This document shows, in pieces, positions 9,293 through 17,819 of a DNA stretch of 64,000 nt. Source of the stretch: Telmatospirillum sp. GTDB taxonomy: Bacteria > Pseudomonadota > Alphaproteobacteria > CACIAM-22H2. How positions within the stretch are numbered: position 1 is the stretch's first letter; each line of letters opens with the position of its first letter. The position numbers were made by a program, and so were the translations under genes. The stretch spans positions 124,001 through 188,000 of the forward strand of contig JADCGL010000001.1 of assembly GCA_020248985.1 (NCBI GenBank), written 5' to 3'. The notes under the pieces are model-generated. The model was not told the DNA's origin. It searched no databases and saw nothing but the letters and a program-made list of their open reading frames with translations.

Positions 9293-10528
9293 TTACGTCC
9301 GGCCCTGCCAGCCCGGCATCGGCAGCACGGGCGCCATCGTGGCGTTGTCCTCGGGCAGCACGACGACCGGCGTGCGGCCGCGATTCTGCACGCACGCCGA
9401 ACCGATATTCGGGTTCTGGCCCTTTTCGTCGAAGCGGATCGGCCCGCCGATCATCACGTGCTCGGCCAAGTTCGTGGCGCGGATCGCTTCCATGAGCGGC
9501 ACGCCGCTCGTGGTGCCTGCGCGCTTGAACGCGTCGGCCGCGATCAGCAGCGCTTCGAACGTGAAGCCCGCATTGAAGCCGTCGGCGGCGAAGCGGTTGC
9601 CCGGGTTGGTCGCGGCAAAGCTGCGCTCGAGCGCCTGCGTCATCGCGGATTTCGGATTGACCCAGGGCAGGTTCGAGACGTGGAAATCAGCGAGCGGCCC
9701 GAGTGCTTGGTAGAATTCCTCGTCGTACATGCCGGGGCTGCCGGGCGACACGATGCCCATCGGCTCGAAGCGCTGGCGCACCATATCGCGCACGAGCTTG
9801 ATCGCGTCCGACGCGCGCGTGACGACCAGCACCAGATCTGGGCGCAGGCTGCGCAGGCGCGTGACCTCGACCGACAGATCCTGCGCGCGCGGGTCGTAGG
9901 CGATGCTCTCCACGAGCTCGAACGGCATGTTCGTGCGCGGGAAGATCGCATCCATCGCATTGCGCTGCGCCTGGCCGAACGTGTCGTTCGCGTGCAAGAA
10001 CACGGCCCGCTTGGGCGCGATCTTGGTGGCCGTGATCAGGTTGTTGATGAGCCGCAAGCCGTTGGTCACGAGCTGCGGCCCGGTCTGGAAATTGCGCACG
10101 AGGAACTTGAGGCCCTGCTCGGTGATCGGCGGGGCGGCCGCGATATTCACGACGAACGGCACTTGGCGCTGTTCGCACACTTGCGCGATCGCCAGCGTAT
10201 GGCCGCTGTCGAACGCGCCCGTGAGCACATGCGCCCCGTCGTTGATGAGCCGCTCGGCCTGGGTGCGTGCAATGTCGGCGTTCGACTCCGTGTCGACATG
10301 CACGAGTTCGACGCGGTAGCCGAGTTCGGCCAAGACGCGCGGGGCCGCCAAAGCGCCGCGATGGCAGCTCTGGCCCGCCTGGGCCAGCAGGCCCGAGCGC
10401 GGCAGCAGCACGCCGATGCGCAAGGTTCCGGCCTGCGCCGAAACGATCGACGGGGCGGCGAGGGCGGCCGAACCGGCAGCGGCCCCGGCCAACACGGCAC
10501 GGCGCGAAACGCTTGTTTTGAGGGGCAT
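9293..10528 (-). CDS. livK: ABC transporter substrate-binding protein, LivK-like, Tat-exported
   Basis: Periplasmic binding protein (411 aa) of the leucine/amide/urea-binding family and first gene of the liv operon. The N-terminus carries a twin-arginine motif, SRRAVLAGAAAGSAAL, ending in SIVSAQ, so export by Tat as a folded protein is likely. Mature sequence starts TLRIGVLLPRSG as usual. Conserved two-lobe folds are visible (HANDTFGQAQRNAMD; SPGSPGMYDEEFYQALGP). The ligand cannot be assigned; nearby carbamoylase and GntR/UTRA genes hint at an amino-acid derivative or ureido compound (inference). Confidence 0.9.
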   Translation of the reverse strand: MPLKTSVSRRAVLAGAAAGSAALAAPSIVSAQAGTLRIGVLLPRSGLLAQAGQSCHRGALAAPRVLAELGYRVELVHVDTESNADIARTQAERLINDGAHVLTGAFDSGHTLAIAQVCEQRQVPFVVNIAAAPPITEQGLKFLVRNFQTGPQLVTNGLRLINNLITATKIAPKRAVFLHANDTFGQAQRNAMDAIFPRTNMPFELVESIAYDPRAQDLSVEVTRLRSLRPDLVLVVTRASDAIKLVRDMVRQRFEPMGIVSPGSPGMYDEEFYQALGPLADFHVSNLPWVNPKSAMTQALERSFAATNPGNRFAADGFNAGFTFEALLIAADAFKRAGTTSGVPLMEAIRATNLAEHVMIGGPIRFDEKGQNPNIGSACVQNRGRTPVVVLPEDNATMAPVLPMPGWQGRT

Positions 10529-10621
10529 GGCGGCGGCCTCCGGACGACTTTTGGAATGAAGTTTCGCCGCCGAGTGAAGCCCGCAAGAGGCGCCAGCGTC
10601 AAGCGCCGCGGCGGATCAAAC

Positions 10622-10662
10622 AATAGGTTACCTTACGCGACGATCCGCGACGGTAGCCTATT
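10622..10662. promoter_or_regulatory. Imperfect inverted repeat upstream of livK
   Basis: Arms AATAGGTTACC (10622-10632) and GGTAGCCTATT (10652-10662) match at 10 of 11 positions when one is reversed and complemented, with a 19-bp centre that itself contains the short repeat CGCG...CGCG. It lies about 95-135 bases ahead of livK and could be an operator, perhaps for the GntR/UTRA regulator encoded just upstream, or a hairpin in the mRNA leader. Confidence 0.5.
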
Positions 10663-10674
10663 TATCCCATTGAT

Positions 10675-10731
10675 TTTTCGACATTGTAACCGCCGCGACG
10701 ATTTTGCGTTACATGCGCGGAATGTCGAAAA
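10675..10731. promoter_or_regulatory. Nested inverted repeats upstream of livK
   Basis: A perfect 11-bp outer pair, TTTTCGACATT (10675-10685) and AATGTCGAAAA (10721-10731), encloses an inner pair TGTAAC (10685-10690) and GTTACA (10708-10713). Such nested dyads in a gap between a regulator gene and a transport operon normally mark protein-binding sites. On the minus strand a weak promoter (TTACAA, 17 bp, GATAAA) overlaps the inner pair. The remaining part of the 330-bp gap (10529-10858) also has the short perfect hairpin CGCCGCAAGCGGCG near 10784; no coding potential was seen. Confidence 0.55.
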
Positions 10732-10858
10732 TATGGGAGATTTCCCTACATCTTTCTTCACTTGTCAAACAGCGCCCGCCGCAAGCGGCGTTGGCAAAAA
10801 TAGATCATATTCCTATACAAAAAGCAAGTTGCCGAGCGCCCGGCCACCGCTGCTTTGC

Positions 10859-11644
10859 TCAGCCTACTGTTTCGGGCGTGAGGTCCATTTTGACGGCGTA
10901 GCGCGTGAGGTCGGCGCGGGCGACCGAGCGGCCGAATACGACCGGGCGGTCGGCTTTGTCGTAGACGACGAAACTGTGCGACAGCATCGCCGTCCCCTCG
11001 GGCACTTGCAGCAATTCGGCTTCTTCCGAGGTCGCGGTGCAGCCTTCGACTTCCATGTCCGCCCGCGCCAGCGTCGCATTGCGGGCGAGGGCTGCGAAAA
11101 TGCCGGTGCGCGCGTCGGCGCGCGTCACGCCCTTGGCCAAGTCGAGCGGCACGTAGCGCCAATCGACCGAGATCGGCGCCACCTTCATCGCGCGCAGGCG
11201 CTTGATCGCGAGCAGCGGCGTTTTGGCCGCGATCTTGAGCGCCGCCGCGACATTGGCCGGCGCTTCGACCGTGCCGAACGACACGACCGCGATCTTCATC
11301 GGGTCGCCGCTGATCCATTTTTTGGCAAGATTGCGCCCGAGGCTGAGTTTTTCTTCGACCTTGTGCGCGCGCACGCGTGTGCCGGCGCCGCGCTGGCGGT
11401 GCAGATAGCCCGACTCGGCAAGCTCGGCCAGTGCGCCGCGCACCGTGACGCGGCTCACGCCGAACATCTCGGTCAAGGTCGCTTCGGTCGGGAACTGTTC
11501 GTGCTCGTCGGGCCACGCCATGATCATGGCCAGCAGGCGGCTGCGGACCTGAACGTACAAGGGCAACGGGGACCGGCGATCGAGCTTGAGATCAACCCCG
11601 GCAAGAGCAATCGAATCGACAACGCGTTTTTTCACAATCGCCAA
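10859..11644 (-). CDS. GntR family regulator with UTRA effector domain (HutC type)
   Basis: Transcription factor of 261 aa. Residues about 25-95 form a GntR winged helix (SPLPLYVQVRSRLLAMI; EATLTEMFGVSRVTVRGAL; ESGYLHRQRGAGTRV). The C-terminal half is a UTRA ligand-binding domain (LLAIKRLRAMKVAPISVDWR; EGTAMLSHSFVVYDK; PVVFGRSVARADLTRY). HutC-type members usually repress adjacent transport or catabolic genes until a metabolite binds. Its position 330 bp upstream of livK on the same strand, with palindromes between, makes the liv operon the obvious candidate target. Confidence 0.88.
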   Translation of the reverse strand: MAIVKKRVVDSIALAGVDLKLDRRSPLPLYVQVRSRLLAMIMAWPDEHEQFPTEATLTEMFGVSRVTVRGALAELAESGYLHRQRGAGTRVRAHKVEEKLSLGRNLAKKWISGDPMKIAVVSFGTVEAPANVAAALKIAAKTPLLAIKRLRAMKVAPISVDWRYVPLDLAKGVTRADARTGIFAALARNATLARADMEVEGCTATSEEAELLQVPEGTAMLSHSFVVYDKADRPVVFGRSVARADLTRYAVKMDLTPETVG

Positions 11645-11695
11645 TTTAGGCGTGCGACGCGGCCACGGGAAGCAAGAATTTTTGCGGTGGACGCC

Positions 11696-13045
11696 TTACG
11701 CGGCTGCCGGCACGCCTGCTTGGATCAGCGCCTTGGCCTGGCGTGCGGCAAGGGCCTCGACGCTGAAACCTTCGATGAGTCCGTGGAAGGCGCGATGCCA
11801 ATTCACCTGCGCTTTGAGGTGCAAGAAGACCGAGCCCAGCCCCACGGCCGCCCGGTCCATCAGCACGAACTCGCGCGGCGGCTGCACGCCGCCCAAATCG
11901 CGCAGTTCCTTGTGCACCTTTTCGGCGACGTCGCGCCCATACGCCCCCGAATTGGTTTCGTCGATCGGGCGCGCCCGGTCTTCCATCAGCGGCGCGTAGA
12001 TGAACGAAGCCCAGCGATTGAGCGCCTGCACTTTCACCTTCGTGAGATCGGTGAAGCCCCAGGTTTCGTAGGCATGCACGGCAAGGGCCGTGTCGCCGTC
12101 GCGCAAGGCGCGATAGAGATCGATGACCCCGCCCACGAAGCGCGGCGGGAACACGCGCACGCAGCCGAAATCGAGCAGATTGATGCCGCCGTCCGGGCGC
12201 ACGGCATAGTTGCCGAGATGCGGATCGCCGTGGATCGTGCCGTAGCCGTAGAACGGCACGTACCACGCGCGGAACATGTTCATGGCAACTTGGTTGCGCA
12301 ACTCGACGGGGGCGTCTTTGAGCGTGAGCAGCCCCGCCCCTTCGAGCCATGTCATCGAAAGGAGTCGCGTGCTCGACAGCTCGGCGATCGCGCGCGGCAC
12401 GTGGATCTGCGGCTCGCCCGCCAGCATATGCGCATAGAGCGCCATGTGCCGCGCCTCGCGCGCGTAATCGAGCTCTTCGCGCAGCCGTGCCGACAATTCG
12501 GCATGGATCTGGCTCGTGCGGATGGCGGGGTCGTAGCGTTCGTACACGCCGAAGATCAGCCGCAGCTGTTTGAGATCGGCTTCGACGGCCGAGGCCATGT
12601 CGGGATATTGCAGCTTGCAGGCAAGCTTGGTGCCGTCTTTGGCCGTGGCGCGATGCACTTGCCCCAGCGACGCCGCCGCTGCCGCCTCGCGCTCGAACGA
12701 CGCAAAACGACTCTGCCAATCGGGGCCCAATTCGGCCGCCATGCGGCGTTTCACGAACGGCCAGCCCATGGCGGGCGCGTTCGACTGCAGCTGCGACAAC
12801 TCGGCTACGTATTCTTCGGGCAGCGCGTCGGGGATGGTCGACATCAGCTGCGCGACCTTCATGAGCGGCCCTTTGAGGCCGCCCAAGGCCGCGCGCAGTT
12901 CGCCGGCGTGCCGCTCGCGATCCATCTTCACGCCCAACACGCGCTCGGCGCCCAGCCGCACGGCAAGCCCGCCCACGGCCGTGCCCACGCGCGCATAGCG
13001 CGCCATGCGCCCGCCGAGCCGGTTGGATTCGCCGCCGCTGGCCAT
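11696..13045 (-). CDS. ABC1/UbiB-family atypical kinase
   Basis: Protein of 449 aa of the ABC1 (AarF/UbiB) family of atypical kinases/ATPases linked to quinone synthesis and lipid handling. The alanine-rich loop AAAASLGQVH, HGDPHLGN catalytic segment and LLDFGCVR metal motif are present. The family KxGQ motif reads KVAQ in LKGPLMKVAQLMSTIPDALP, a form I associate with a proteobacterial subgroup lacking C-terminal membrane helices. No membrane segments are evident at the end, unlike UbiB itself (about 540 aa), so I do not call it ubiB. It ends 51 bases before gntR and starts 13 bases after the peptidase gene on the same strand. Confidence 0.85.
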   Translation of the reverse strand: MASGGESNRLGGRMARYARVGTAVGGLAVRLGAERVLGVKMDRERHAGELRAALGGLKGPLMKVAQLMSTIPDALPEEYVAELSQLQSNAPAMGWPFVKRRMAAELGPDWQSRFASFEREAAAAASLGQVHRATAKDGTKLACKLQYPDMASAVEADLKQLRLIFGVYERYDPAIRTSQIHAELSARLREELDYAREARHMALYAHMLAGEPQIHVPRAIAELSSTRLLSMTWLEGAGLLTLKDAPVELRNQVAMNMFRAWYVPFYGYGTIHGDPHLGNYAVRPDGGINLLDFGCVRVFPPRFVGGVIDLYRALRDGDTALAVHAYETWGFTDLTKVKVQALNRWASFIYAPLMEDRARPIDETNSGAYGRDVAEKVHKELRDLGGVQPPREFVLMDRAAVGLGSVFLHLKAQVNWHRAFHGLIEGFSVEALAARQAKALIQAGVPAAA

Positions 13046-13058
13046 CAGAGCGATCCCA

Positions 13059-14843
13059 TTACAGCGTCTCGAGTTCGTCGATGAAGCCTTCGATCACGCC
13101 GAGCCCCTTGCGCCAGAAGCCGGGATCGGACGCATCGAGCCCGAACGGAGCCAGCAATTCCTTGTGCCGCTTGCTGCCGCCCGCGCGCAGCATCGCGAGG
13201 TATTTTTCGGCGAAGCCGTCCGGCGTCTGGCGATAGAGCGCGTAGAGCGAATTCACCAGGCAATCGCCGAACGCGTAGGCGTACACGTAGAACGGCGTGT
13301 GCACGAAATGCGGGATGTAGGCCCAGTAATGCCGGTATTCGTCGTGCATGCGCAGCGCCGGCCCCAGGCTTTCGCGCTGCACGTCGAGCCAGATTTCGCC
13401 GATGCGCTCGGGCATCAGCTCGCCGTTGCGCCGCTCGGCATGCACGCGCGTTTCGAACGTGCAGAATGCGATCTGGCGCACGACCGTGTTCAGCATGTCT
13501 TCGACCTTGCCGGCCAGCATCGCTTTGCGGCGCTGCGGATCGGCCGCTTGGGCAAGCAGCTTGCGGAAGGTCAGCATCTCGCCGAACACCGAGGCGGTTT
13601 CGGCCAAGGTGAGCGGGGTGTCGGCCAAGAGATGGCCTTGGCCCGCCGCCAGCAGCTGGTGCACGCCGTGCCCGAGTTCGTGGGCGAGCGTCATCACGTC
13701 GCGCGTTTTGCCCTGGTAGTTCAGCAGCAGATACGGGTGCGCCGAAGGCACAGTGGGGTGCGCGAACGCGCCCGGCGATTTGCCGGGGCGCACGCCCGCA
13801 TCGATCCACGGATTGTCGAAGAAGCGTTTGCCGAGCCCCGCGAGATCGGCCGAAAAATCGCCGTAGGCTTCGAGCACGGTGTCGCGTGCGGCCGACCACG
13901 GCACGTTCGTGTCGTCGGCCATCGGCAAAGGCGCGTTGCGGTCCCAGTAGTCGAGCTGGTCGACGCCGAACCATTTGGCTTTGAGCGCATAGTAGCGGTG
14001 CGACAGGCGCGGATAGGATTGCTGCACGGCCGTCATCAGCGCATCGACGACCGTGTCCTCGACGCGGTTGGCGAGGTTGCGCGCCGAGATGGGGGCGGCG
14101 TAATGGCGCCACTTGTCTTCGATCTCTTTGTCTTTGGCGAGCGTGTTGGTGATCAGCGCGAACAGCCGCGCATTGTCGCCCAGCGTCTTGCCGACCGCTT
14201 TGGCCGCCGTCTTGCGCACGGCCCCCGAGCGGTCCGACAGCAGATGCAAGGCTTCGGCCGAGGTCAGGCTCTTGCCGTCCACGTCGAAGCGCAGCCCCGC
14301 CATGGTTTCGTCGAACAGGCGCGTCCACGCCGCTTTGCCGGCGACGTATTTTTCGTGCAGCAGCTTTTCCATGTCGTCGCCCAATTGGTGCGGGCGGAAA
14401 CTGCGCAGATCGGCGAGCCACGGCGCGTAGCGGCGCAAGGCGGGATCGTTCAATTTCGGGGCAAGGTCGGATTCTTCGAGCCGGTTGAGCTCGAGCGTGA
14501 AGAACAGCGTGTGGCTTGCCGCCGCATTCACGCGCTCCTGGATGCCTTGGTAGAATTTGGCGATTGCCGGGTCCGACTGGTCGCCGGCATAGGTGAGGTC
14601 CGAATAGCTCGTGAGGCGCGAGAGCCGCTCGTCGAGCTTTTCGTAGGCCGCGATCGCCGCCCCGAGTTCCGCACCCGACAGGCTGTCGAGTTTGCCCGCA
14701 TATTTTTTCTCGAACGCCTGCGCGTCCGTCGCCGCGGCTGCGAGGGCTGCGTTCAGTTCGGGCGAGTCGGGCCCCGGGAACAGGTCGGCAAGGTTCCACA
14801 CCGGCAGCGTGTCGGATGCGGCAAGTTTCGCGGCGGCAGACAT
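13059..14843 (-). CDS. pepF: Oligoendopeptidase F, M3 metallopeptidase
   Basis: Cytoplasmic zinc peptidase (594 aa) that degrades peptides of roughly 7-17 residues. The zinc motif HELGH is at residues 388-392 (LAHELGHGVHQLLA), and the PepF/M3B N-terminal domain opens with WNLADLFPGPDSPELNAAL. Length is usual for the family. Start chosen at MSAAAKLAAS (14843), because a longer reading runs into the divergent ligase promoter. It probably shares a transcript with the ABC1 kinase gene 13 bases downstream. Confidence 0.92.
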   Translation of the reverse strand: MSAAAKLAASDTLPVWNLADLFPGPDSPELNAALAAAATDAQAFEKKYAGKLDSLSGAELGAAIAAYEKLDERLSRLTSYSDLTYAGDQSDPAIAKFYQGIQERVNAAASHTLFFTLELNRLEESDLAPKLNDPALRRYAPWLADLRSFRPHQLGDDMEKLLHEKYVAGKAAWTRLFDETMAGLRFDVDGKSLTSAEALHLLSDRSGAVRKTAAKAVGKTLGDNARLFALITNTLAKDKEIEDKWRHYAAPISARNLANRVEDTVVDALMTAVQQSYPRLSHRYYALKAKWFGVDQLDYWDRNAPLPMADDTNVPWSAARDTVLEAYGDFSADLAGLGKRFFDNPWIDAGVRPGKSPGAFAHPTVPSAHPYLLLNYQGKTRDVMTLAHELGHGVHQLLAAGQGHLLADTPLTLAETASVFGEMLTFRKLLAQAADPQRRKAMLAGKVEDMLNTVVRQIAFCTFETRVHAERRNGELMPERIGEIWLDVQRESLGPALRMHDEYRHYWAYIPHFVHTPFYVYAYAFGDCLVNSLYALYRQTPDGFAEKYLAMLRAGGSKRHKELLAPFGLDASDPGFWRKGLGVIEGFIDELETL

Positions 14844-14950
14844 AGATCCATCCCTTGCGTTGGAGTCTGGGGCTTGGAATTGACGGACGACACTACGATA
14901 TATGTCGGGAAAGGCGACGCGCCAAGCGCCGCCGCCGATGGGAGGTCCGA

Positions 14951-16693
14951 TTGCGCGTCGATTTTGCCAAGTGCCCCAATCTGCTGCAGCTTTTCTTCGA
15001 CCGCGCGGCGGCTTTGGGCGAAGCCCCGTTTCTGGTCGCGAAGATCGACGGCACATGGGTCCCGATCAGCTGGACGCAAGCCGCCGCGAAGGTGCGGGCT
15101 CTCGCCAAGGGTTTGGCGGCTTTGGGCGTCAAGCAAGGCGACCGCATCGGCCTGATTGCCGAGAACCGGCCCGAATGGCTGTTGGCCGACCTCGCGATCA
15201 TGGCGGCGGGGGCGATCACGGTGCCGGCCTACACGACCAACACGGTCGCCGACCATCGCTATATTCTCGCCAACGTGGCGGCCGTCGGCGTGATTGCCTC
15301 GACCGCGGAGCTTGCGACGAACGCGATCGCGGCGGCACGCGAGGCCGGCCCGCACTGCCGCTTTGTCGTGGCGATCGATGTGCCGAAAATCGCGCAGCAT
15401 GCGGGCGTCGATCTGCATGGCTGGAACGACGTGGTGGCGCTCGGCAAAGACACGCAAGACCTGACCGATGCCACGACCGCGCGCCTCCAGCGCAGCGATC
15501 TTGCCTGCATCATCCATACGTCCGGCACGGGCGGCTTGCCGCGCGGCGTGATGCTGCATCACGGCGCCATCCTGTGCAACGCGATGGGGGCCGACGATCT
15601 CGTGCAGGTTTTGGGCGGCGATCGCGAGCGGTTTTTGTGTTTCCTGCCGCTGTCGCATGCCTATGCGCATTCGGTCTATGTCGGCGTCGCGACCGGCATC
15701 GGGGCGACGATCCATTTCGCCGAGAGCGTGGACAAGCTTTCGGCCAACATGCTCGAAGTGCGCCCGACCTTGATGACGGCAGTGCCCCGCCTCTACGAAG
15801 CCTTGCACCAGCGCATCTTGGGCGGGCTCAAAAAGGCGAGTCCGTTGAAGCAAAAACTCTTCGCCGCCACGCTCGATTTGGGCACGCGGCGCTATCGCGG
15901 CGAAAAGCTTGGCCTGTTCGACCGGCTTTTGGACGCGATCGTCGAAAAGCTCGTGCGCGAGAAAGTGCGCGCGCGCTTCGGCGGATCGTTGAAAGCCTTC
16001 GTGTCGGGCGGGGCGGCGCTCAATCCCGAGATCGGCATCTTCTTCCACGCGCTCGGCGTGCGCGTGCTGCAGGGTTACGGGCTTACCGAGGCCGCCCCGG
16101 TCGTTGCCTGCAACCGGCCCTATATGGAACGCATGGAAACGGTCGGCCCGCCTTTGAAGGGCGTGGAAGTGCGCTTGGCCGAAGACGGCGAAATCCTCGT
16201 GCGCGGCGAACTGGTGATGACCGGCTACTGGAACGATCCGGCCGGCACGGCGAACGCCGTGCGCGACGGTTGGCTGCACACGGGCGACGTCGGCAGCTTC
16301 GACGAAGCCGGACGCCTGTGCATCACCGACCGCAAGCGCGATTTCATCAAGAATTCGGGCGGCCAGATGATCGCGCCCACGAAGGTCGAGGGCACGTTGC
16401 TGCTCGAGCCCGAGATCGCGCAGGCGATGGTCGTGGGCGACGGCAAGCCGTATCTCGCCGCCGTTCTGGTGCCGAACGAAGAGGCGGTCGGTGCGGACGA
16501 CGTGCGCGAAGCTTTGGCGCGCGCGGTCGAGCGCGCCAACGCCAAACTCGCTTTGCCGGACCGCGTGCGCAAATTCGTGGTAGCATCGGCACCTTTCGCC
16601 ATCGATAACGCGCAATTGACGCCCACGCTCAAGGTCCGTCGCCACGCCGTGCGCGACGCTTACGCCGACGCTCTGGAGGGGCTCTACAAATGA
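14951..16693 (+). CDS. Long-chain acyl-CoA synthetase, AMP-forming
   Basis: ANL-superfamily ligase of 580 aa that activates a fatty acid with ATP and CoA. Visible motifs: the P-loop IIHTSGTGGLPRGVMLHH near residue 190 (the second threonine of the usual TSGTTG is glycine here), YGLTEAAPV, GWLHTGDVG and DRKRDFIKNSGGQ. The C-terminal subdomain is short, ending TLKVRRHAVRDAYADALEGL, as in FadD15-like AMP ligases. I place the start at TTG 14951 because GGAGG lies five bases before it; a reading from 14855 adds 32 arginine-rich residues without family match. The stop overlaps the next gene (ATGA). Confidence 0.88.
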   Translation: MRVDFAKCPNLLQLFFDRAAALGEAPFLVAKIDGTWVPISWTQAAAKVRALAKGLAALGVKQGDRIGLIAENRPEWLLADLAIMAAGAITVPAYTTNTVADHRYILANVAAVGVIASTAELATNAIAAAREAGPHCRFVVAIDVPKIAQHAGVDLHGWNDVVALGKDTQDLTDATTARLQRSDLACIIHTSGTGGLPRGVMLHHGAILCNAMGADDLVQVLGGDRERFLCFLPLSHAYAHSVYVGVATGIGATIHFAESVDKLSANMLEVRPTLMTAVPRLYEALHQRILGGLKKASPLKQKLFAATLDLGTRRYRGEKLGLFDRLLDAIVEKLVREKVRARFGGSLKAFVSGGAALNPEIGIFFHALGVRVLQGYGLTEAAPVVACNRPYMERMETVGPPLKGVEVRLAEDGEILVRGELVMTGYWNDPAGTANAVRDGWLHTGDVGSFDEAGRLCITDRKRDFIKNSGGQMIAPTKVEGTLLLEPEIAQAMVVGDGKPYLAAVLVPNEEAVGADDVREALARAVERANAKLALPDRVRKFVVASAPFAIDNAQLTPTLKVRRHAVRDAYADALEGLYK

Positions 16694-17247
16694 AATACGC
16701 ACTCGTTCTGTTGGCCGCATTGGCGCTTTCCGCCTGCGGCGCACCGCCCGGCGTGTCGACCGTCGCCCGCCTTGCAAGCGAAGACCGCACCACCTCGCAG
16801 ATCACCGAAGACAACCGCATTCTGATCGCCTTCAACCGCGCCGTGGCGGGCGAGTCGGGGGCCTTGTTCCGCGACGTTTCGACGGATGTGTATTTGACGC
16901 GCATGATGCTGACGGGGGCGGTCGCAACCGCCCCCGCCAAAGCGCGCGCCGAGGCGATCGCGCGCGGCATCCAGGGCGTGGGCCCGATCGTCAACGAACT
17001 CCAGGTCACGAGCGAGGGCGGCGTCGGGGCCACGGCCAACGATCTTGTGATCGAACAGAAGCTCGGCGTGAAGCTCTTGGCTGCGGACGGCGTGCGCTCG
17101 GTCAACTTCCGCTACCGCGTGGTCAACGGCACCGTCTATCTGTTCGGCCGCGCGCACACCCAAGCCGAGCTCGACAAGGCGATGGCGGAAGCGCGCAGCA
17201 CCGACAATGTGCGCCGCGTCGTGTCCCACGTGCAGGTTCGGCCCTAG
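16690..17247 (+). CDS. BON-domain outer-membrane lipoprotein
   Basis: Lipoprotein of 185 aa with a signal peptide ending in the lipobox LSAC (C18), followed by two BON-like phospholipid-binding domains (about residues 45-110 and 120-185; GTVYLFGRAHTQAELDKA is typical). This layout matches the DolP/YraP family that supports outer-membrane integrity. Its ATG overlaps the stop of the acyl-CoA ligase, suggesting a shared envelope or lipid role. Confident on family, not on exact function. Confidence 0.85.
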   Translation: MKYALVLLAALALSACGAPPGVSTVARLASEDRTTSQITEDNRILIAFNRAVAGESGALFRDVSTDVYLTRMMLTGAVATAPAKARAEAIARGIQGVGPIVNELQVTSEGGVGATANDLVIEQKLGVKLLAADGVRSVNFRYRVVNGTVYLFGRAHTQAELDKAMAEARSTDNVRRVVSHVQVRP

Positions 17248-17262
17248 CCGATTGGGTCGCGC

Positions 17263-17796
17263 ATGGACGAGCTGCTCGATCTCAAGCTCTACACCGAGCG
17301 GCTCGTTCTGCGGGCGCCGGAAGAGGGCGACGCGCCGGCCTTCGCGCGCTGGTGCGCCGATTGGGAATTGGCGCGCTGGACCGCCAATATCCCGCATCCC
17401 TACACGCTCGCCGATGCCGAGAATTTCATCGTCGATGCGCGCCGCGCCATCGTCGATGCGCGCACGCTGAGCTTCGTGCTCGAAAGGCTCGAAGCGCCGG
17501 GCGCCATCGGCGTCGTCGGCCTCGGACTCGACGGGGCGGGCCACGAGGCCGATATGGGCTGGTGGGTGGCGCGGCCCCTGCACGGCCAAGGCTACGCGAG
17601 CGAAGCCGCATTCTGCGTCGTCGATTTTGCGCGCGCCATGGGCTTGCAACGCTTGACGGCAGGCACGCATCCCGACAATCTTGCCTCGCAGAGTGTCGCG
17701 CGCAAACTCGGCATGCGGGGGGCGGGGCGCTTGCTGCGTGCACAGCCCGCACGCGGCCAGCCGCTCGAAACGCTGGAGTTTGCGCTCACGCTTTAG
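17263..17796 (+). CDS. GNAT acetyltransferase, RimJ/RimL type
   Basis: N-acetyltransferase of 177 aa. The opening LYTERLVLRAPEEGDAPAFA and the acetyl-CoA-binding segment WWVARPLHGQGYASEAA (about residues 98-114) are those of the RimJ/RimL group, which acetylate protein N-termini or small amines. GTHPDNLASQSVARKLGMR is the usual late helix. It follows the lipoprotein gene by 15 bases. Substrate unknown. Confidence 0.85.
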   Translation: MDELLDLKLYTERLVLRAPEEGDAPAFARWCADWELARWTANIPHPYTLADAENFIVDARRAIVDARTLSFVLERLEAPGAIGVVGLGLDGAGHEADMGWWVARPLHGQGYASEAAFCVVDFARAMGLQRLTAGTHPDNLASQSVARKLGMRGAGRLLRAQPARGQPLETLEFALTL

Positions 17797-17819
17797 GGGG
17801 ACAAAAACAGGGGGCGCGG

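Noticed and set aside
9458-13084. A 1208-codon open frame on the plus strand opposite livK, gntR and the ABC1 kinase gene
   Set aside because: It runs antisense to three clear genes, is rich in His/Arg/Ala as expected of GC-rich shadow frames, and shows no domain.
14874-14904. Promoter for the acyl-CoA ligase (TTGACG near 14880 with TATATG)
   Set aside because: The spacer is only 13 bp and other pairings are equally weak; not listed.
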